From Acanthaster planci (lineage: Eukaryota > Echinodermata > Asteroidea > Valvatida > Acanthasteridae), in the NCBI RefSeq assembly GCF_001949145.1, contig NW_019091384.1, positions 1,750,255 through 1,814,254 of the forward strand: a stretch of DNA of 64,000 nt. The letters run 5' to 3'. The notes under the pieces are model-generated. The model did not search any database. It saw nothing but the letters and a program-made list of their open reading frames with translations, and was not told where the DNA came from. The number at the start of each line of letters is the position of its first letter. Position 1 is the first letter of the stretch. The translations under genes were made by a program, and so were the position numbers. Shown here piece after piece: positions 12,904 through 24,841 of this stretch.

Positions 12904-13733
12904 TAGCCCCAGACTGTGGGCCAGTCTACTGGACTCCCTCTGTGTCCTTGGCCTCATAACGGTCAATCCAAACAGTGAAAACTCTGCCAAAATGCCTTCT
13001 ATGAAATCCCTTTTCCGTGTATGGATCACTCACCCCATCAAACAACTAATGCATTAATCATGTTAATATGGGCGATTTCCACCTTGTAGAAGTCGGTGAC
13101 ATTTGGTTTCGATTTGGGCCATTCATTTACTACAGTGATTAACTCACGATTGTCGGGATCTGTTTGGTGTGGAAACCAGACAGCGTTAAGAGACGGTGAC
13201 TCCAACTGCTGTTTTACCAGTGACTTTGTATCACTCGTAATAAAGCCTTGTGTATGTATGTATTTTCAAGGGTTTGCGTCGTCATTGTGCGGGATGGGGA
13301 TTGGATGAGCGAAATATGTGCGTGCCACACACCAAGCTATGTCTGGCAACGAGTTTACACTCGATCCCAAACATCGTATATTTTGGTTCATCATTTATCA
13401 ACATTCTTTGGCAATGTCATGCTCTGAGGATCTACGTAATAACGCTGTCTGGTTCTCAGACCAAACAGATTCAGACTGTGTTAGGCATTGGTCAACAATT
13501 GGGACTCAATCACAGTAGTAAACAAATGGCCCATATCGATACCAACATTTTGGCGACTTCTACAAGCTGGAAATCACCTATATTAAAATATTGGTAATTT
13601 GATGGGGTGAGTGATCCATGCATGTAAAAGGGCTTTCAATGAAGGCATTTTGGTGGAGTCTCCACTTTTTGGATTGACCATTATGGTGCCAAGGATATGG
13701 GAGTTCAGCAGACTGGCACCCATTCTGGGGCTA
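12904..13733. mobile_element. Foldback element with long nested inverted arms
   Basis: The outer arms are about 12904-13037 and 13598-13733: TAGCCCCAGA...GGATCACTCACCCCATC on the left returns in reverse complement on the right with scattered mismatches. A second, inner pair lies at about 13101-13189 and 13440-13544 (GGGCCATT...ACCAGACAGCGTTA). The loop is about 13190-13440. The arms have diverged by perhaps a fifth, so the insertion is not recent. No transposase was seen, so this is a foldback or MITE-type nonautonomous element, or an inverted duplication. Confidence 0.75.
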
Positions 13734-13968
13734 CCTGTTCCTATAATAAGGAAACAAAGTCCACTTTCTCACAATAGCTAACATTTTGACCTTAAGGAAC
13801 CAGCAGTGCAGTAGGCCTACTCAATCCTGTCAGGCCTAGTTTACATGTAGGTAAATATTGACAATGTTTAAGCATGAAAACCAAACATTTGTAACCCGAG
13901 TTAGGCAAAAGATAGCCAATCAGTCAGACTTAGGTCTCAGTCAGGTCATGCTATTCTGTTTCTTGTGT

Positions 13969-14025
13969 GGACATTAATTTTGTTTTGCTGAATCGGCTAG
14001 ATTCAGCAAAACAAAATTAATGTCC
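13969..14025. repeat. Perfect 26-bp inverted repeat with 5-base spacer
   Basis: The arms 13969-13994 and 14000-14025 are exact reverse complements around the spacer GGCTA. A stem this perfect would form a stable hairpin or cruciform. Confidence 0.95.
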
Positions 14026-14323
14026 ATCCAGGTCAGGGAACCAGACTAAATTCGCTAATGTACGCTGCCGTTTTACCCTAAAATTTCCCTCAAAACCAAA
14101 AGCCCTGTTCTCTTTTCTTTCTGATATGAAAGAGGACATCATCAACAACTTGTTTAGATAAGTTGTTTCAAATAAAATTAATTGGTTCCTTTATTATAGG
14201 AAACTAATGAACACCCAAAACCTGAAAACTAGGGAGCCATTTTACACAATCGCTAAAGTGGAATCAGTATGCAAACTTCTTTCTTTACAGTCACTTCACT
14301 TTCCAAATGCTCAGAGACCTTAC

Positions 14324-14500
14324 CTGTACTAGGAAACAGTCGAATCAGTGGTACGCCGGTGGTTTTTCTAAACAGGGTGTTTTTTCGTGCACGGTGATTG
14401 TACTTGTACTCAAGTTGTAGCACTCTTGGCAAAATAAATATGTATTATTTTCACATCGAGACTGCTGCCCTTCGGTAGTGTATCACGGTTTTCGTGCGGG
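14324..14500 (-). promoter_or_regulatory. Possible 5' noncoding exon and promoter area of ANAPC13
   Basis: A good splice donor on - (AGTACAG/GTAAGG, exon edge at 14324) lies about 1.9 kb upstream of the ANAPC13 coding start, which needs an upstream noncoding exon. The extent to the right is a guess. No core promoter element was recognised. Confidence 0.3.
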
Positions 14501-16629
14501 ACGTCCAACTTTCAGACATGTCAGATTTGAACCATAGACTGGCACTATGTCCAGCATAAAATAGGCATTTTGACGGTTCCGAGCGCTGCATGTAAAGCAG
14601 GGCTGTTTCTCAGAGCAGGGGATTGAGGATGGGAAAGTTCCACTGTTACTTCAAACGACTCCATTCCTATCGGACTTTCTTTGTTCTATTTGAGTTTCCT
14701 TTTGTTGCTTCCAGCCGCAAGATGATATGCGGCATACACTAACAGAGGGCGCTGTTAAAGATCTGGTAGGTAAATTCAAACGCTTCCGCCACACGTCCAT
14801 CACTTCATAAGGTAAACCTCTAGTCGAACTCTCGATCTTTTTCTTTCATCTTATTCCGTTGTGCACCAGCAGGGGTGGATCCAGTAATTTCTCCGCTGGG
14901 ACGGGGTTCAGGTTTTTGCAGACAAGCGGAAACGATTATGAAACATTTTAGACGGCATACATTGTTACAATTTGGGGAAAACAATTAAGCACAGACCCAA
15001 ACTTTGCAGGCATGATCTGTATAATTCTGTTTTAACCCTTTCACTTCTGTGCTCACCCATGCATATAGGCTGACAATCAACGTGATGGCAAACAAAGCAA
15101 GAAACCCGTCAAGCGATACATGACAAAAGATTTCTGGAAACTATTAAAACCTTTATTTTGTAGACAACGTTCTAAATGTATACTTTTTTGAAACACCCCG
15201 TATCCAAACTAGCTTGCTGGAATATTGATGCACTAACTTTAGTTACTCTTTTATACTTTTACCCATTTAGCCTTTTATATAAATATCTTTTTTTGGGGGG
15301 GGGTCTCAGAGCAGGGGGTGTTTTCACCCCACCTCCTGCATCTGCACCTGACCAGGTTCGAATGTAGACTACGTCTTGGTTTCCTACCCGGATAAGAAAG
15401 ATGTTTTTCTACTCCCAGTAGGCCCGCTATTGTTTGTGTTTCAAAAATGTGTTCCAGGCTTAAGTTCTTTCGCCGAAGCTGGTAACTTTCTTTTTTCTTG
15501 TACATGTATATTGCACTGCGGAGTTCAACAGAGTTGTGGGTTGGGAAAAGCAGGTGAAATAATTTGATGGGGGATGTCAGGAATATTCTTGGCAGAAAAT
15601 CAAAACAAAATTGGCGAAGTCTTTTCAAATTAATGGCGAGGCACTCGTAATTGCATACTTTTAAAGAGAAAATTCAGCAGATATAAAACACCCAGAAATT
15701 TCACCTTTTTAAATATTTATTTTGCATCTGTCTGAGCTATTTACAGGTGGCTATTGACCAGACGACATTATCCAGTCCATCCAGAAACAGTACAGGTATA
15801 GGGTGCTCAGTTGACACGGATGTGCCTTATACATGTACGTCTGAGAAGTTTATGTTCGCTCTATGTACCACTCTAGCCAGTCAGATTGACCTGGGTAGCT
15901 GACTAGCTGTGTCCCATTTAGCCTGACCATTTTCCAAGTCGACAAACGATCCTCTTCTCGGTCAATTTGTGTCCCTTTTCCAGTTCATTTTGATCTGGAA
16001 AGATAATCTTTTGACCCGGAAAAGGATCGAGCTCAATGGGACATGAAGTCCAGGTTATGCATTCTGACCCGTGAGTCTTTTAGAGTACAAAAGTAATAAT
16101 TATCGAAAATCTATATTAAATTAATCGCATGGTGTTAAATTAATCGCATGGTGTATTTTCCAGTACTCTGTCGCAGGCTTCGTTCCCAAAACCAATTCCC
16201 GATTGTGGGCCTGAAGTGTTTAAATTATACTGGATTACTGTAATTTTTGGCTCTCTTGCATCTTATTTGATGTTTTGTGGCACTATTAGACTAATTACTG
16301 CGCTTACAGCTTCGAAGTCAGCTATAAAAAAAAAGTTGAAGCCTGAGACGAAGCCTACTGGAAGACAAAGAAAAGTTTGCAATTTACTCACTCTCGGTAA
16401 CTCGAGCCTCGGTTAAAACTTTTTGTACATTTTATCACAAGAGAAATATTATACAAGCTTATACAGTTGAGTTAAGCCTGCTCACAAAGCCAAAAGGCCT
16501 CTCTTTTAGCCAGAAAATACGGACGACTCGCAATATTGATAATTCGCGACGGATCGATTGAAATTCGTTTTGAATCAAATCAATTTAGAGAGGCCTCAAG
16601 CATTTGAAGTATTCACGAAGATTCCTGAA

Positions 16630-16684
16630 CGGATCTACAAATGGATTTGTCACAAGTTTTGAGACAAATCCATTTGTGGATCCG
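16630..16684. repeat. Hairpin-forming inverted repeat
   Basis: Arms 16630-16651 and 16663-16684 pair over 22 bases with one mismatch (CGGATCTACAAATGG against CCATTTGTGGATCCG) around an 11-base loop. Weaker pairing continues outward. Confidence 0.85.
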
Positions 16685-17770
16685 CTCGTGAAAAAGGATT
16701 TATTTGAATTCATTACTAAACAATTGGAATTCAGAGTCAGTTCATTTTTCTGAAATTATAGAGCCCGTAAAAATAAGGAAAACTGTGAATAAAGCATCTG
16801 ATAATCTCTCAACACGAACACTTACCATTACTAGAACTTTATAAGCAGACTCAACTTGTTACAAGTTCTTTAGAAATAGATCCCTTCCTAACTCGTCATG
16901 CTCCACGAACGCAAAACGCCCCCTCTCGTCTATAATCACAACACCGAACTCAACGTGACACGTTTGAATTGCGTTTGCCACCAAGGGCAGACCCAAAACC
17001 TTTTTTTGGGGGGGGGGGTGAACTTGTTTGGAGGGACAAACATTTGGATTTCTTTTCACGTAGCTTTCCTTTTCAGGGGGGCTACATGGAGGCGTTTTAC
17101 ACGCTTTAGGTAGAAAAAGAAAGGTAATAGAGCAAACATCCTATTTCTTTAAAAATTTATCTTTAATTTTAAAATGTTCTTTTGGCTCTTTCCATTGGGG
17201 TAAATGTCCTCCGTCGTCTCCTTCTTGGGATCTGCCGTTGTTTACAACTTATTTATACCTACTATACAAATACCGTCACTGTGGGCCTAAGGGTTATATA
17301 ATTAAAGCTTAATACTGTACAGGTATATCTCCTTTTTTCTGAGCAGTGAGTTGGATTTTGACACGCTACATTCTGCGGCCTTGGAGATTTAATCACCTGT
17401 GAAAAGATAGAAAAAAAATCAAATGAAGGGTTATTTTCACTTAAATTAACTTGCAATCGTTTATGGACTTGAAACAGTCAGTGACATAAAGACTGTAAAT
17501 ATTATGGGATGCCCCATTCGGGAAACGAGGGAGTGTTTGTGGAGTTAAAACTAAAAATGCTAGGGACGGGCAAGAGATAAACTGCCAAAATTATCAAGCT
17601 GAACTGTGTAGAACGTGCTTCTTCACGTCCACTTTTTGTTTCACTGTTTCATTGTGTGTTTTGCTTTGTTTTATACAAATGGACATTTTCATAATGAGAA
17701 AAATTTTGTCATTCCAAGAAGAAAATCCCAATACTACATTGGTTTCTGCACTCACTGCCCCCTCCTGTTG

Positions 17771-17880
17771 CTGGCCAACAAGGCTCTTTTCAACCGTTGA
17801 GGGGGTGCTTCTGCTTAAGACGGATAGCCGTGAGGTCACAACTTCCTGTACGTGTTGTGCTTTTACGTTTTGTGGGCGTG
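17771..17880. repeat. Dispersed repeat, copy A
   Basis: GCTCTTTTCAACCGTTGAGG and the following GGGTGCTTCTGCTTAAG block recurs in diverged form at 33146-33215. The family is unknown. Confidence 0.6.
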
Positions 17881-18438
17881 TTAATATAACAATTCACGGA
17901 TACGCCATTACTGAGGTTGAAAACATTTAGGGGTGCTTTCGTTTGTTCTTAAACCATAGCGCAAGTGTACAATTATTATTGTTAATTTATTCAGGCAACA
18001 ACATGCAATATTACATGCAATAAAACTGTATCCAAAATATATAGGGCCTATGAAGAAGGATCAATAAAGATTGGAAAAGGAGGCACACAGGTAAACAGTC
18101 AATCAATAGAAAAGACGAAGAACGATCAAGCAAGAGACAAACAAGACCAACATATATAAGAAAAAAAACTAGGACAGTGCAGGACTGCCTTGGAGAAAAA
18201 CAAGGGTGAAAAATATCACTTTCGCCAAACGGGCGTGCCACTCCTGTACGCTGACGAACAGGGGTAATAATGAACGGAGAATGAAAAACAATACTAACGA
18301 TAACCATCACTTTGATTAACCTCCAAACATGCATTTCCATGGGGCTACAACTCTAGCTTTAACTTCGGTTGGGATTAATTAAATGAGGAGAAGTTGTCAC
18401 CTAGATGAAGACGAATATTCAGAAAAGAAACCCCCCCC

Positions 18439-20383
18439 CTAGTTTGTCCACTCACCGAAACATAGTGTCTGGTGCTTGCTTGATTCTTTGCGGTACAACC
18501 TGTTACAGACACACTGGGCACCAGTCAATTTATTTATGCAACCTGAAGAAAAAAACAAGTGTGGCAGGAAAACACTTACATGGTTGTTGATACGCAGAAT
18601 CCGTTCATTATCATACTAGTTCACGAGGATTTTTCTGAAAAGGGTCACAGTTTAACCACGCCAAACTCTACACCTGAAGACGTTTCATTAAAAACGCACC
18701 ACTAAGTCTGCGTGAGACACACGAGAGGCGCGATTTTGCATTAATAGTTATTATGTACTGAACATCTTTTTTGCAATGTACTGCAGTCGAACTTGACTTC
18801 ATGTCTCCCTGGCAACTGTTTCTCTTCTCTGGCAGATAAATAAAAACATCAGATCCATATGAAATCAAGTGGATACCGTATAGCTGATTAGCTACCAACA
18901 ATTGCCAAGAATCGACGGACTGTTTCTTTTTCTCCTTTTTTCAGTACTTTTTCATCAAGAATTGCAAACTTTTGATCACAACTATCATTGAACTTCATGT
19001 CTCCTCTAAGCAGTTCAAAACCAAAGTCGCGTAAAGGCCCATAATTTAGCATCATTCACTGCCTCCCTCCTGCTCAGAATCCTGGGTACGCCACTGTTCT
19101 GTTGAACAGAGCCTGAAAGTAAAATGTCACGCAGCGAGCTTCCGGAACCCGTGCACGGTCTGCCTATGGGGATTTAACATTGGGCGGTCCAATCACGTTC
19201 GATAATTTTTGGAAGAATAACCCCATGAAACACTCGTGTTGGAATTTTACCTTTGTCTTCCTCAAGTAACATTTAGAAAAAGTCACCTGGAGATGGGTCA
19301 AAAACGAATGCTATTAACGACCTTTCACGTCCGGCGATATCGTACCTAGGTATCCTTGTTAATGCACGTTTGGTTTTCGCTTCCCGTGCATTCGTGAAAA
19401 CAACACCGTACAAGGTTGCAAAGATTTACCAACCTGCAGTCGATGGGCTCCAGATTCTGTCGAGTTGAAATCACGCAGTTGTTGTCATCAAAGGTTAGAT
19501 AAAATATTAGGATCTTTCGTAAAAGTAGAATAGCATTGCTAAATTTAAATTATTACCTTATAAAGTCTAACAGTGAATGAAGTATTTTGATTTGTTTTTA
19601 TTTCGGCTATTACTTAGAGACTGCCGTAATATTTCAAACCGTAAATGTTCATCTACGTACGAGACTGCCGCATTGCACTGTGCTTCGTACATTTTAAATG
19701 TTCGGAAGTGATGGGTCAATTTTTGGCAGGATATTTCTCTATTAGATCAGGTGATTTCGCGTTTTGCATAAATTGATATACAAGCCACTATTTTTCAAAG
19801 CCCCTTTTCGAGCTGGATTTTTAAGAAGTAACTGAACGAAATAATATTCAAAATTCTAAAATCTTTGCCCATTATTCAGTTTCCCATCCAAGGGTTCCGG
19901 AAGCGCGATATCAGGGGTTTACTTTCAGGCTCTACATAAGTACCCATGAGAGTTTACCTTATTGAGTAAATCTGTTCCACTGGTCTGGTAAGCGTTTCTT
20001 TAAGTTATGTAACTTGGTAGATTTTTCCTGAACTATATACCAATCCTAAATGTTAGAGAAACGCAAATGCAAGGAATAATACAAGAAAGGCAGCAGCAAG
20101 TCGGCCTGAGGGAATTACTTTGGGACACGGCTGAAAATCTCTACTTCGTAGTAAAAAAAACCACCAAAATTATTTGTGGACAAGACAAATTAACCTACTT
20201 AACTGTGGCTTTATTCCTCGTACAGTTTTCACTTCTATACTTACGGTAATAGGGGTTGGCGCGAAGTGCTGCTTTCCCGCGCTTTGCCACCTCGTACAAG
20301 TCATCTAAGGTCTCCTGCTCCTCGTTCCCACAGGTAACAGCCACGAGCAGAGCGACCACGAGGATGAAAACGACTGACTTCAT
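18439..20383 (-). CDS. Four-cysteine secreted peptide precursor, copy 1
   Basis: Coding exons on -: 20383-20245 and 18542-18439 (TAG), together 80 residues. Residues 1-19 are a signal peptide (MKSVVFILVVALLVAVTCG). An acidic propeptide (EEQETLDDLYEVA) ends in Lys-Arg at 34-35, and the mature peptide of about 45 residues starts GKAALRANPYY. The leader exon stops at C/GTAAGT after one base of a codon. The next exon follows a strong acceptor (TTGTTTTTTTCTTCAG), completes an Arg codon and gives C-x8-C-x-C-x14-C, with TGAQCVCNR in the middle. The acceptor CTCATTTCAG lies four bases before ATG, so exon 1 is noncoding, probably at 23274-23360. An in-phase alternative donor (TTCG/GTGAGTGG, exon edge 18456) would replace the last few residues by another exon. 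The product is likely processed by furin or a prohormone convertase and secreted; a host-defence role is inferred, not shown. This is the most diverged intact copy. Confidence 0.75.
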
Positions 20384-21510
20384 GATGCTGAAATGAGTGC
20401 AGAAGGCAGTAATTTCTCCACAGGGAAATCTAATATGAAGATGCATTTTATGCAGCAAGCAAGATTTTATCGTGCCAACCATAATATGATGTCAGCGGCC
20501 TACAAGTATCTCAGTGTGGTGGAAATGAGAGGATTAAGAAATAAACTTCAATGTGTCTGTCAGATACTTGTGTGCCCTTTGCGCGCAAACCAGTGCGTGC
20601 AATTAATCTACGGCAGAGTCCAACACTGGCTGTGTCCGAAACAGGCTTTCAGAGCTACGGCTAGGTCTACTGCCTGCGCGTCTCCGCGTACTTCCAGTGG
20701 ACTAGAGACCTAGACCTCAGCTCTAGAAAACTGAGTCGTATGAAGCTTTGCTTTGCAACGGCTAGAAATCCACTTCGAGCAGGAACAACAGAGGCCGCGC
20801 TACTGCATAGAGACAACGGTCCTTTGTCAGGAACTCAGTCCGTGCACCTGCAGGCTTCTCTGCGTTGGATATATGGTGTTGGGCGCTGAGGGCTCGTGAC
20901 TGACAAATTCGTATAATGATTTACCAGCACGGTTTTTCTTTGCCGAAGAGGGTGCACTCCAGCTCGAGGCTGATAGCACCATAGGGATTGTAAGTAGAGC
21001 TGGAGGGGACACGGGGCACGTATAATTGTCCTATAGCGCAAGAACATATTGGAACCTTGCAGGCGGCCAAGTTGGCGTGTGAAACGCGCACAAGTGCACT
21101 GATCAGGCGTGACTCGCATCTAGATTGATGACGTCAGAAAAATTAAGAAAGCTTCCTGCGTGCAGAAGATTACGGACTGAACCGCGTAGGTAGGAAGCGT
21201 GTACACATTAATTAACATCGCAGCGTAATCAAATAACATATCACGCTGTTCAGGGCCAAAATTGCGTAACGTAGACGATCCGAATAGGCCTGACAGCGCT
21301 ATTGTAATTTCTATGGATAGCGCAAGCGTCTATGGACTACTTCCCCTCTGACGTATCTTTTTTAGGAATTGAAATCGCCTGTACTTAATTATTAGAAAGC
21401 TCACTCGCCGTTGAGACAACTCGACTGTCGAGTTGTCCGATGTCGAGTTGGCAAACGGTCGAGTATTCTGGACCCCTTTGGTGTAGTGCAACCATAACCT
21501 ATAAGACTCA

Positions 21511-21660
21511 GTGGGTCCGAGTTGACTCGAGGTGTATCCAAGTTGGTGTGGGTCCGAGTTGGTGTGGGCCCGAGTTGGTTGTGGGTCGGAGATGGTCGTG
21601 GGTCCGAGTTGGCATGGGTCCAAGTTGGAATGGGTCCGAGTTGGTTTGGGTCCGAGTTGA
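21511..21660. repeat. Minisatellite, GTGGGTCCGAGTTG unit
   Basis: About nine to ten imperfect tandem copies of a 14-17 base unit centred on GGGTCCGAGTTGG are present. The same GAGTTG word extends weakly left to about 21430. Confidence 0.85.
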
Positions 21661-23273
21661 CCTGATCCCGATGGGAGAGTATGTGTTAGGAAAAAAAAAT
21701 CACTTTTGCCTCCCCTATAGACCTGGGCCTAAATTCAAGGCGTTGCTAAGCACATGAATTCACACTAACAGTGACTCTGCGTATTTCAATGGAGACTTTG
21801 TAAGCAATATGCACAGCAGAAAGGCACGCGAAAAGCACAGAGACGGTCTGTATGCGCACGGTCTGTAGGCGCAAATGTTTGCCGTGAAATAAACCTACCC
21901 TCAAGCAGGGTTTTTTTGTTCTACAGGAAAAAAAGTGCTTAATTAACGACAACAGCGCTGTGAATTCGGCAAAGGATACGCTACTGACTAGATCACACTT
22001 GTTCTTGACAATGTATGAAAATGATTCACTTCGGGGAGTTTGCCTGAGATTTACATAACACAGTCAGTGCTACTTCTCAAACTCTGCGATCACCTTTAAT
22101 TGTCTCTAGGTTTGTCTTCGGCTGAATCTAAGCCCTTAATTTTAAAAGTAACCAGAGACATGTAATCCAGCCCGCAAGTTCGTGCTAAACGTAAAGTTAG
22201 AAATGGGACTCTCTTAAAAGCAAAACCACAATTTAGCTTGTACCCGCTGGCAAAGACAAAGCCACAGTTTGGAAAATAGACATAGTTAATTACTCCTGAA
22301 TCACCAAAATCGAAAGGTGAAAAAACATTAGTCATGCTCCACCCAGGTAAAGCAAATTGACAGTTCTGGCTATACCTACACTGGCCTGTTACTGCTTCTT
22401 TAAATTTGTCCAGTGCCTTAACTTTGGCTAAATGTCCGGCCGGGGGCATCCGGGGTGCACACAATTTTCAAGTGGTCACCATAAGAAAATAAGCTATAGC
22501 TGCATAGCTACACAGACTCAACAAAGATTATTAACAGATTTCGAATGGGGGGGTCATTTGGGGGGGCACAGACATCCGCTGGGTCGGGGAGCATGTGCCC
22601 CGTGGCGCCCCCCCAGTTAAGCCACGGTACTTTTGTCCGAATTAGTTGGTCCAACTTTAACAGACACTACCCATAGCTTTGTAAATCAATTGGTTTCTTT
22701 TTGGATGAGAGATCTAAAACAAATGGAATCTGATTAATAAATTTAACCTTGTAGGACTGCCTTATCAGTTCGAGGACACAGCAGTCGTGATTTCTGGGAT
22801 GGCTAGCTTGAGATTGTCCCGTACTAGGGGCTTCCATGACAAATACATAATACCATGATGTATCGTTACGGGTGTAGGAAACGGGTACAGAACTGCAGTG
22901 TAAACTAACGGCAAAATGGACCAGCTCATTCAGGACAGGGATCAGGTCCATTCCCTCTTTTACAATTTAAGCAAGAAGCTCTACCGTCGGTGGAAAACTG
23001 AATGCAATGAAGCCGTCCTTCGTCCCCTGAGACTATCCGCTTCGAGCAGGAACGGTTCTTTGGTAGGAATTCACAGCGTAGGCGTGGAAATTTATGCGCA
23101 AGGCGCTCTGACTACAAGCAACTGATTCATGCTGGGATGTATTATGGTCATGGCGTGGGTGTCNTTTCAAAGGCGTGAAAGTTTAAAATGCTCTTTTGTT
23201 GAATGTAATTATTCTTAGAAAATGCAATAATGATTCTACTCCGTTTGAGTACATTGAACAGAAAGAAACTTAC

Positions 23274-23393
23274 CGTTGCAATTAAAATGGAACACTGTCG
23301 AAAGGAAGAGTCGATTGTTGCGCAGGAAAAACCGGTTTCTTTCAGGTCACCGATGGTCCTTGTGTCTTGGAATGTACACACTCGCCTTTTATA
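23274..23393 (-). promoter_or_regulatory. TATA promoter and noncoding exon 1, probably of peptide copy 1
   Basis: A strong TATA box on - (TATAAAAGGCG, TATAAA at 23388-23393) is followed about 115 bases downstream by a donor (CAACG/GTAAGT, exon edge 23274). This is the spacing seen in front of the other four copies. An AT-rich TTAATTAAAG element lies at 23452-23461 and a kappaB-like GGGACTCCC at 23401-23409. Assignment to copy 1 implies a 2.9-kb intron; it could instead be the remnant of a lost copy. Confidence 0.6.
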
Positions 23394-24560
23394 AACAATC
23401 GGGACTCCCGTGAGGCAGTGATTATGACTTTAACATCTGTTTATTTCTCCCTTAATTAAAGTTCAACGCAGTGAGCCGCGCATGTGTAATGTCGCGTGTA
23501 ACTACATTATTGTTGGCGCACTGTGATTGGCTTGAACTATGACACTATTGATCGTTAGCCAAAACTTGGTCTAGATCGTTTCTCAATGAGTAGACTACGT
23601 TCAGATGCAAAGACCCGCACAATCTCCACTTCTACTATTTGAAGAAAATTGGCTCTTAAGAGAGTCAGTTATTGCTGCACAATGTGAGCTTTTCGTTTCA
23701 TAGCATAACATAATCATCTTTTGAAATTCTACCAGAAGTAAAGTCTGATGACCTTTAGAGAGTAGGTTTTTTTTTTCATGTGTTGGACCATCTAGCAATC
23801 TAGTCACTGTGTTGGGGGATTCCACCCCATATTTACTCTGCTGTCCCATGCTCGATCTTTTATTAAACTTAATATGAATATTAAACATTTCCTGTCGGTA
23901 AAATGTGGAGTTCAACACAATCTGGCGTATGATATTGTTATGTTCATTTGGATTTGAAGGCACAGAGCCTTGCCAGCCCGCAAGCACTGAGCACGGCTAT
24001 GGAATAATATACATTTTGCTGACCTGGAAAAATGAACTGAAAATGAGCGCAGTGTAAGGAGGGTATTGTTCAAAGAACTCCTTACAAAACTCGTAAGTGC
24101 TTGGCTTGTGAAAAAATGAACTTTGAGGACATCGGCAAAGCCTTCGTTGCTTGCTCTCTTTGCGTCAAACTTCTATGACAAGACTTTGAATTATTGCATG
24201 GGTGTAACATGTAAATGTATGTGCGCTTTTGCTTGAGATTTCATTAGTGCTTATGATGCAGGTTCCTTCCGACAACTTGTTTAATAACTTCCGTTTGATA
24301 TGGACAGCATATACTGCAGTTTTACGCATATGGGCTGTTGGATTTTGGAAAGTTTTGGGGTAAAGCAAGGTAAATATTATTCTGTAAATAGACCTCGGAA
24401 ATTGCACCTAAAAAGACTTAAACTCATTATTAATAGTAAAAAGAGCTCAATGCACAAGATGGAGCTGAGGAGGTCAGTTGCTTCCCCCTATGTTTGCCTT
24501 TTTATGGAAGAACTTGTCGTTTCCATATTTCTTCTGCTCTCTGTTATCACTAACCTTAAG

Positions 24561-24841
24561 GCAATGGCGTATCCAGCAGGAGGGCAACACCTCCCCCTCC
24601 CCAGACAGCTTTTATTTATTTATTACCAAGGTACCTAATCGGTGAATAGGAAAGAAAGTAATAGGTATATTTATTGAACATTTATTGGTACCAAAACTCC
24701 AAGAAACAACACCAGCAAATAAAAGCAAGGATATCGGGGCCGTAAGCCTTTCGACCCCGCCCCATATCTTGTTGAATGAGCCTGAAGCCGCATTCGCTTT
24801 TCAACACCCCCCGACACCAAACGCTAGATACGCCGCTGCCC
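24561..24841. mobile_element. MITE-like element with terminal inverted repeats
   Basis: The left end reads GGCAATGGCGTATCCAGC. The right end, in reverse complement, reads GGCAGCGGCGTATCTAGC: about 18-24 bases of imperfect terminal inverted repeat around 280 bases with no coding capacity. Similar GGCGTATCCAG-type ends occur elsewhere (for example around 40875), suggesting a family. Confidence 0.55.

Larger units (their letters stand above)
14501..18438. other. Intergenic, no gene seen
   Basis: The stretch between ANAPC13 and the first four-cysteine peptide gene has no convincing exon. It contains a hairpin at 16630-16684, a small direct duplication of TTAAATTAATCGCATGGTG around 16115-16155, and part of a dispersed repeat at 17771-17880. 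Confidence 0.5.

Noticed and set aside
20195-20244. Unspliced reading of copy 1 past its leader exon to a stop near an AATAAA
   Set aside because: The GTAAG donor is conserved in all five copies at the same phase, and a well-supported cysteine exon exists downstream.
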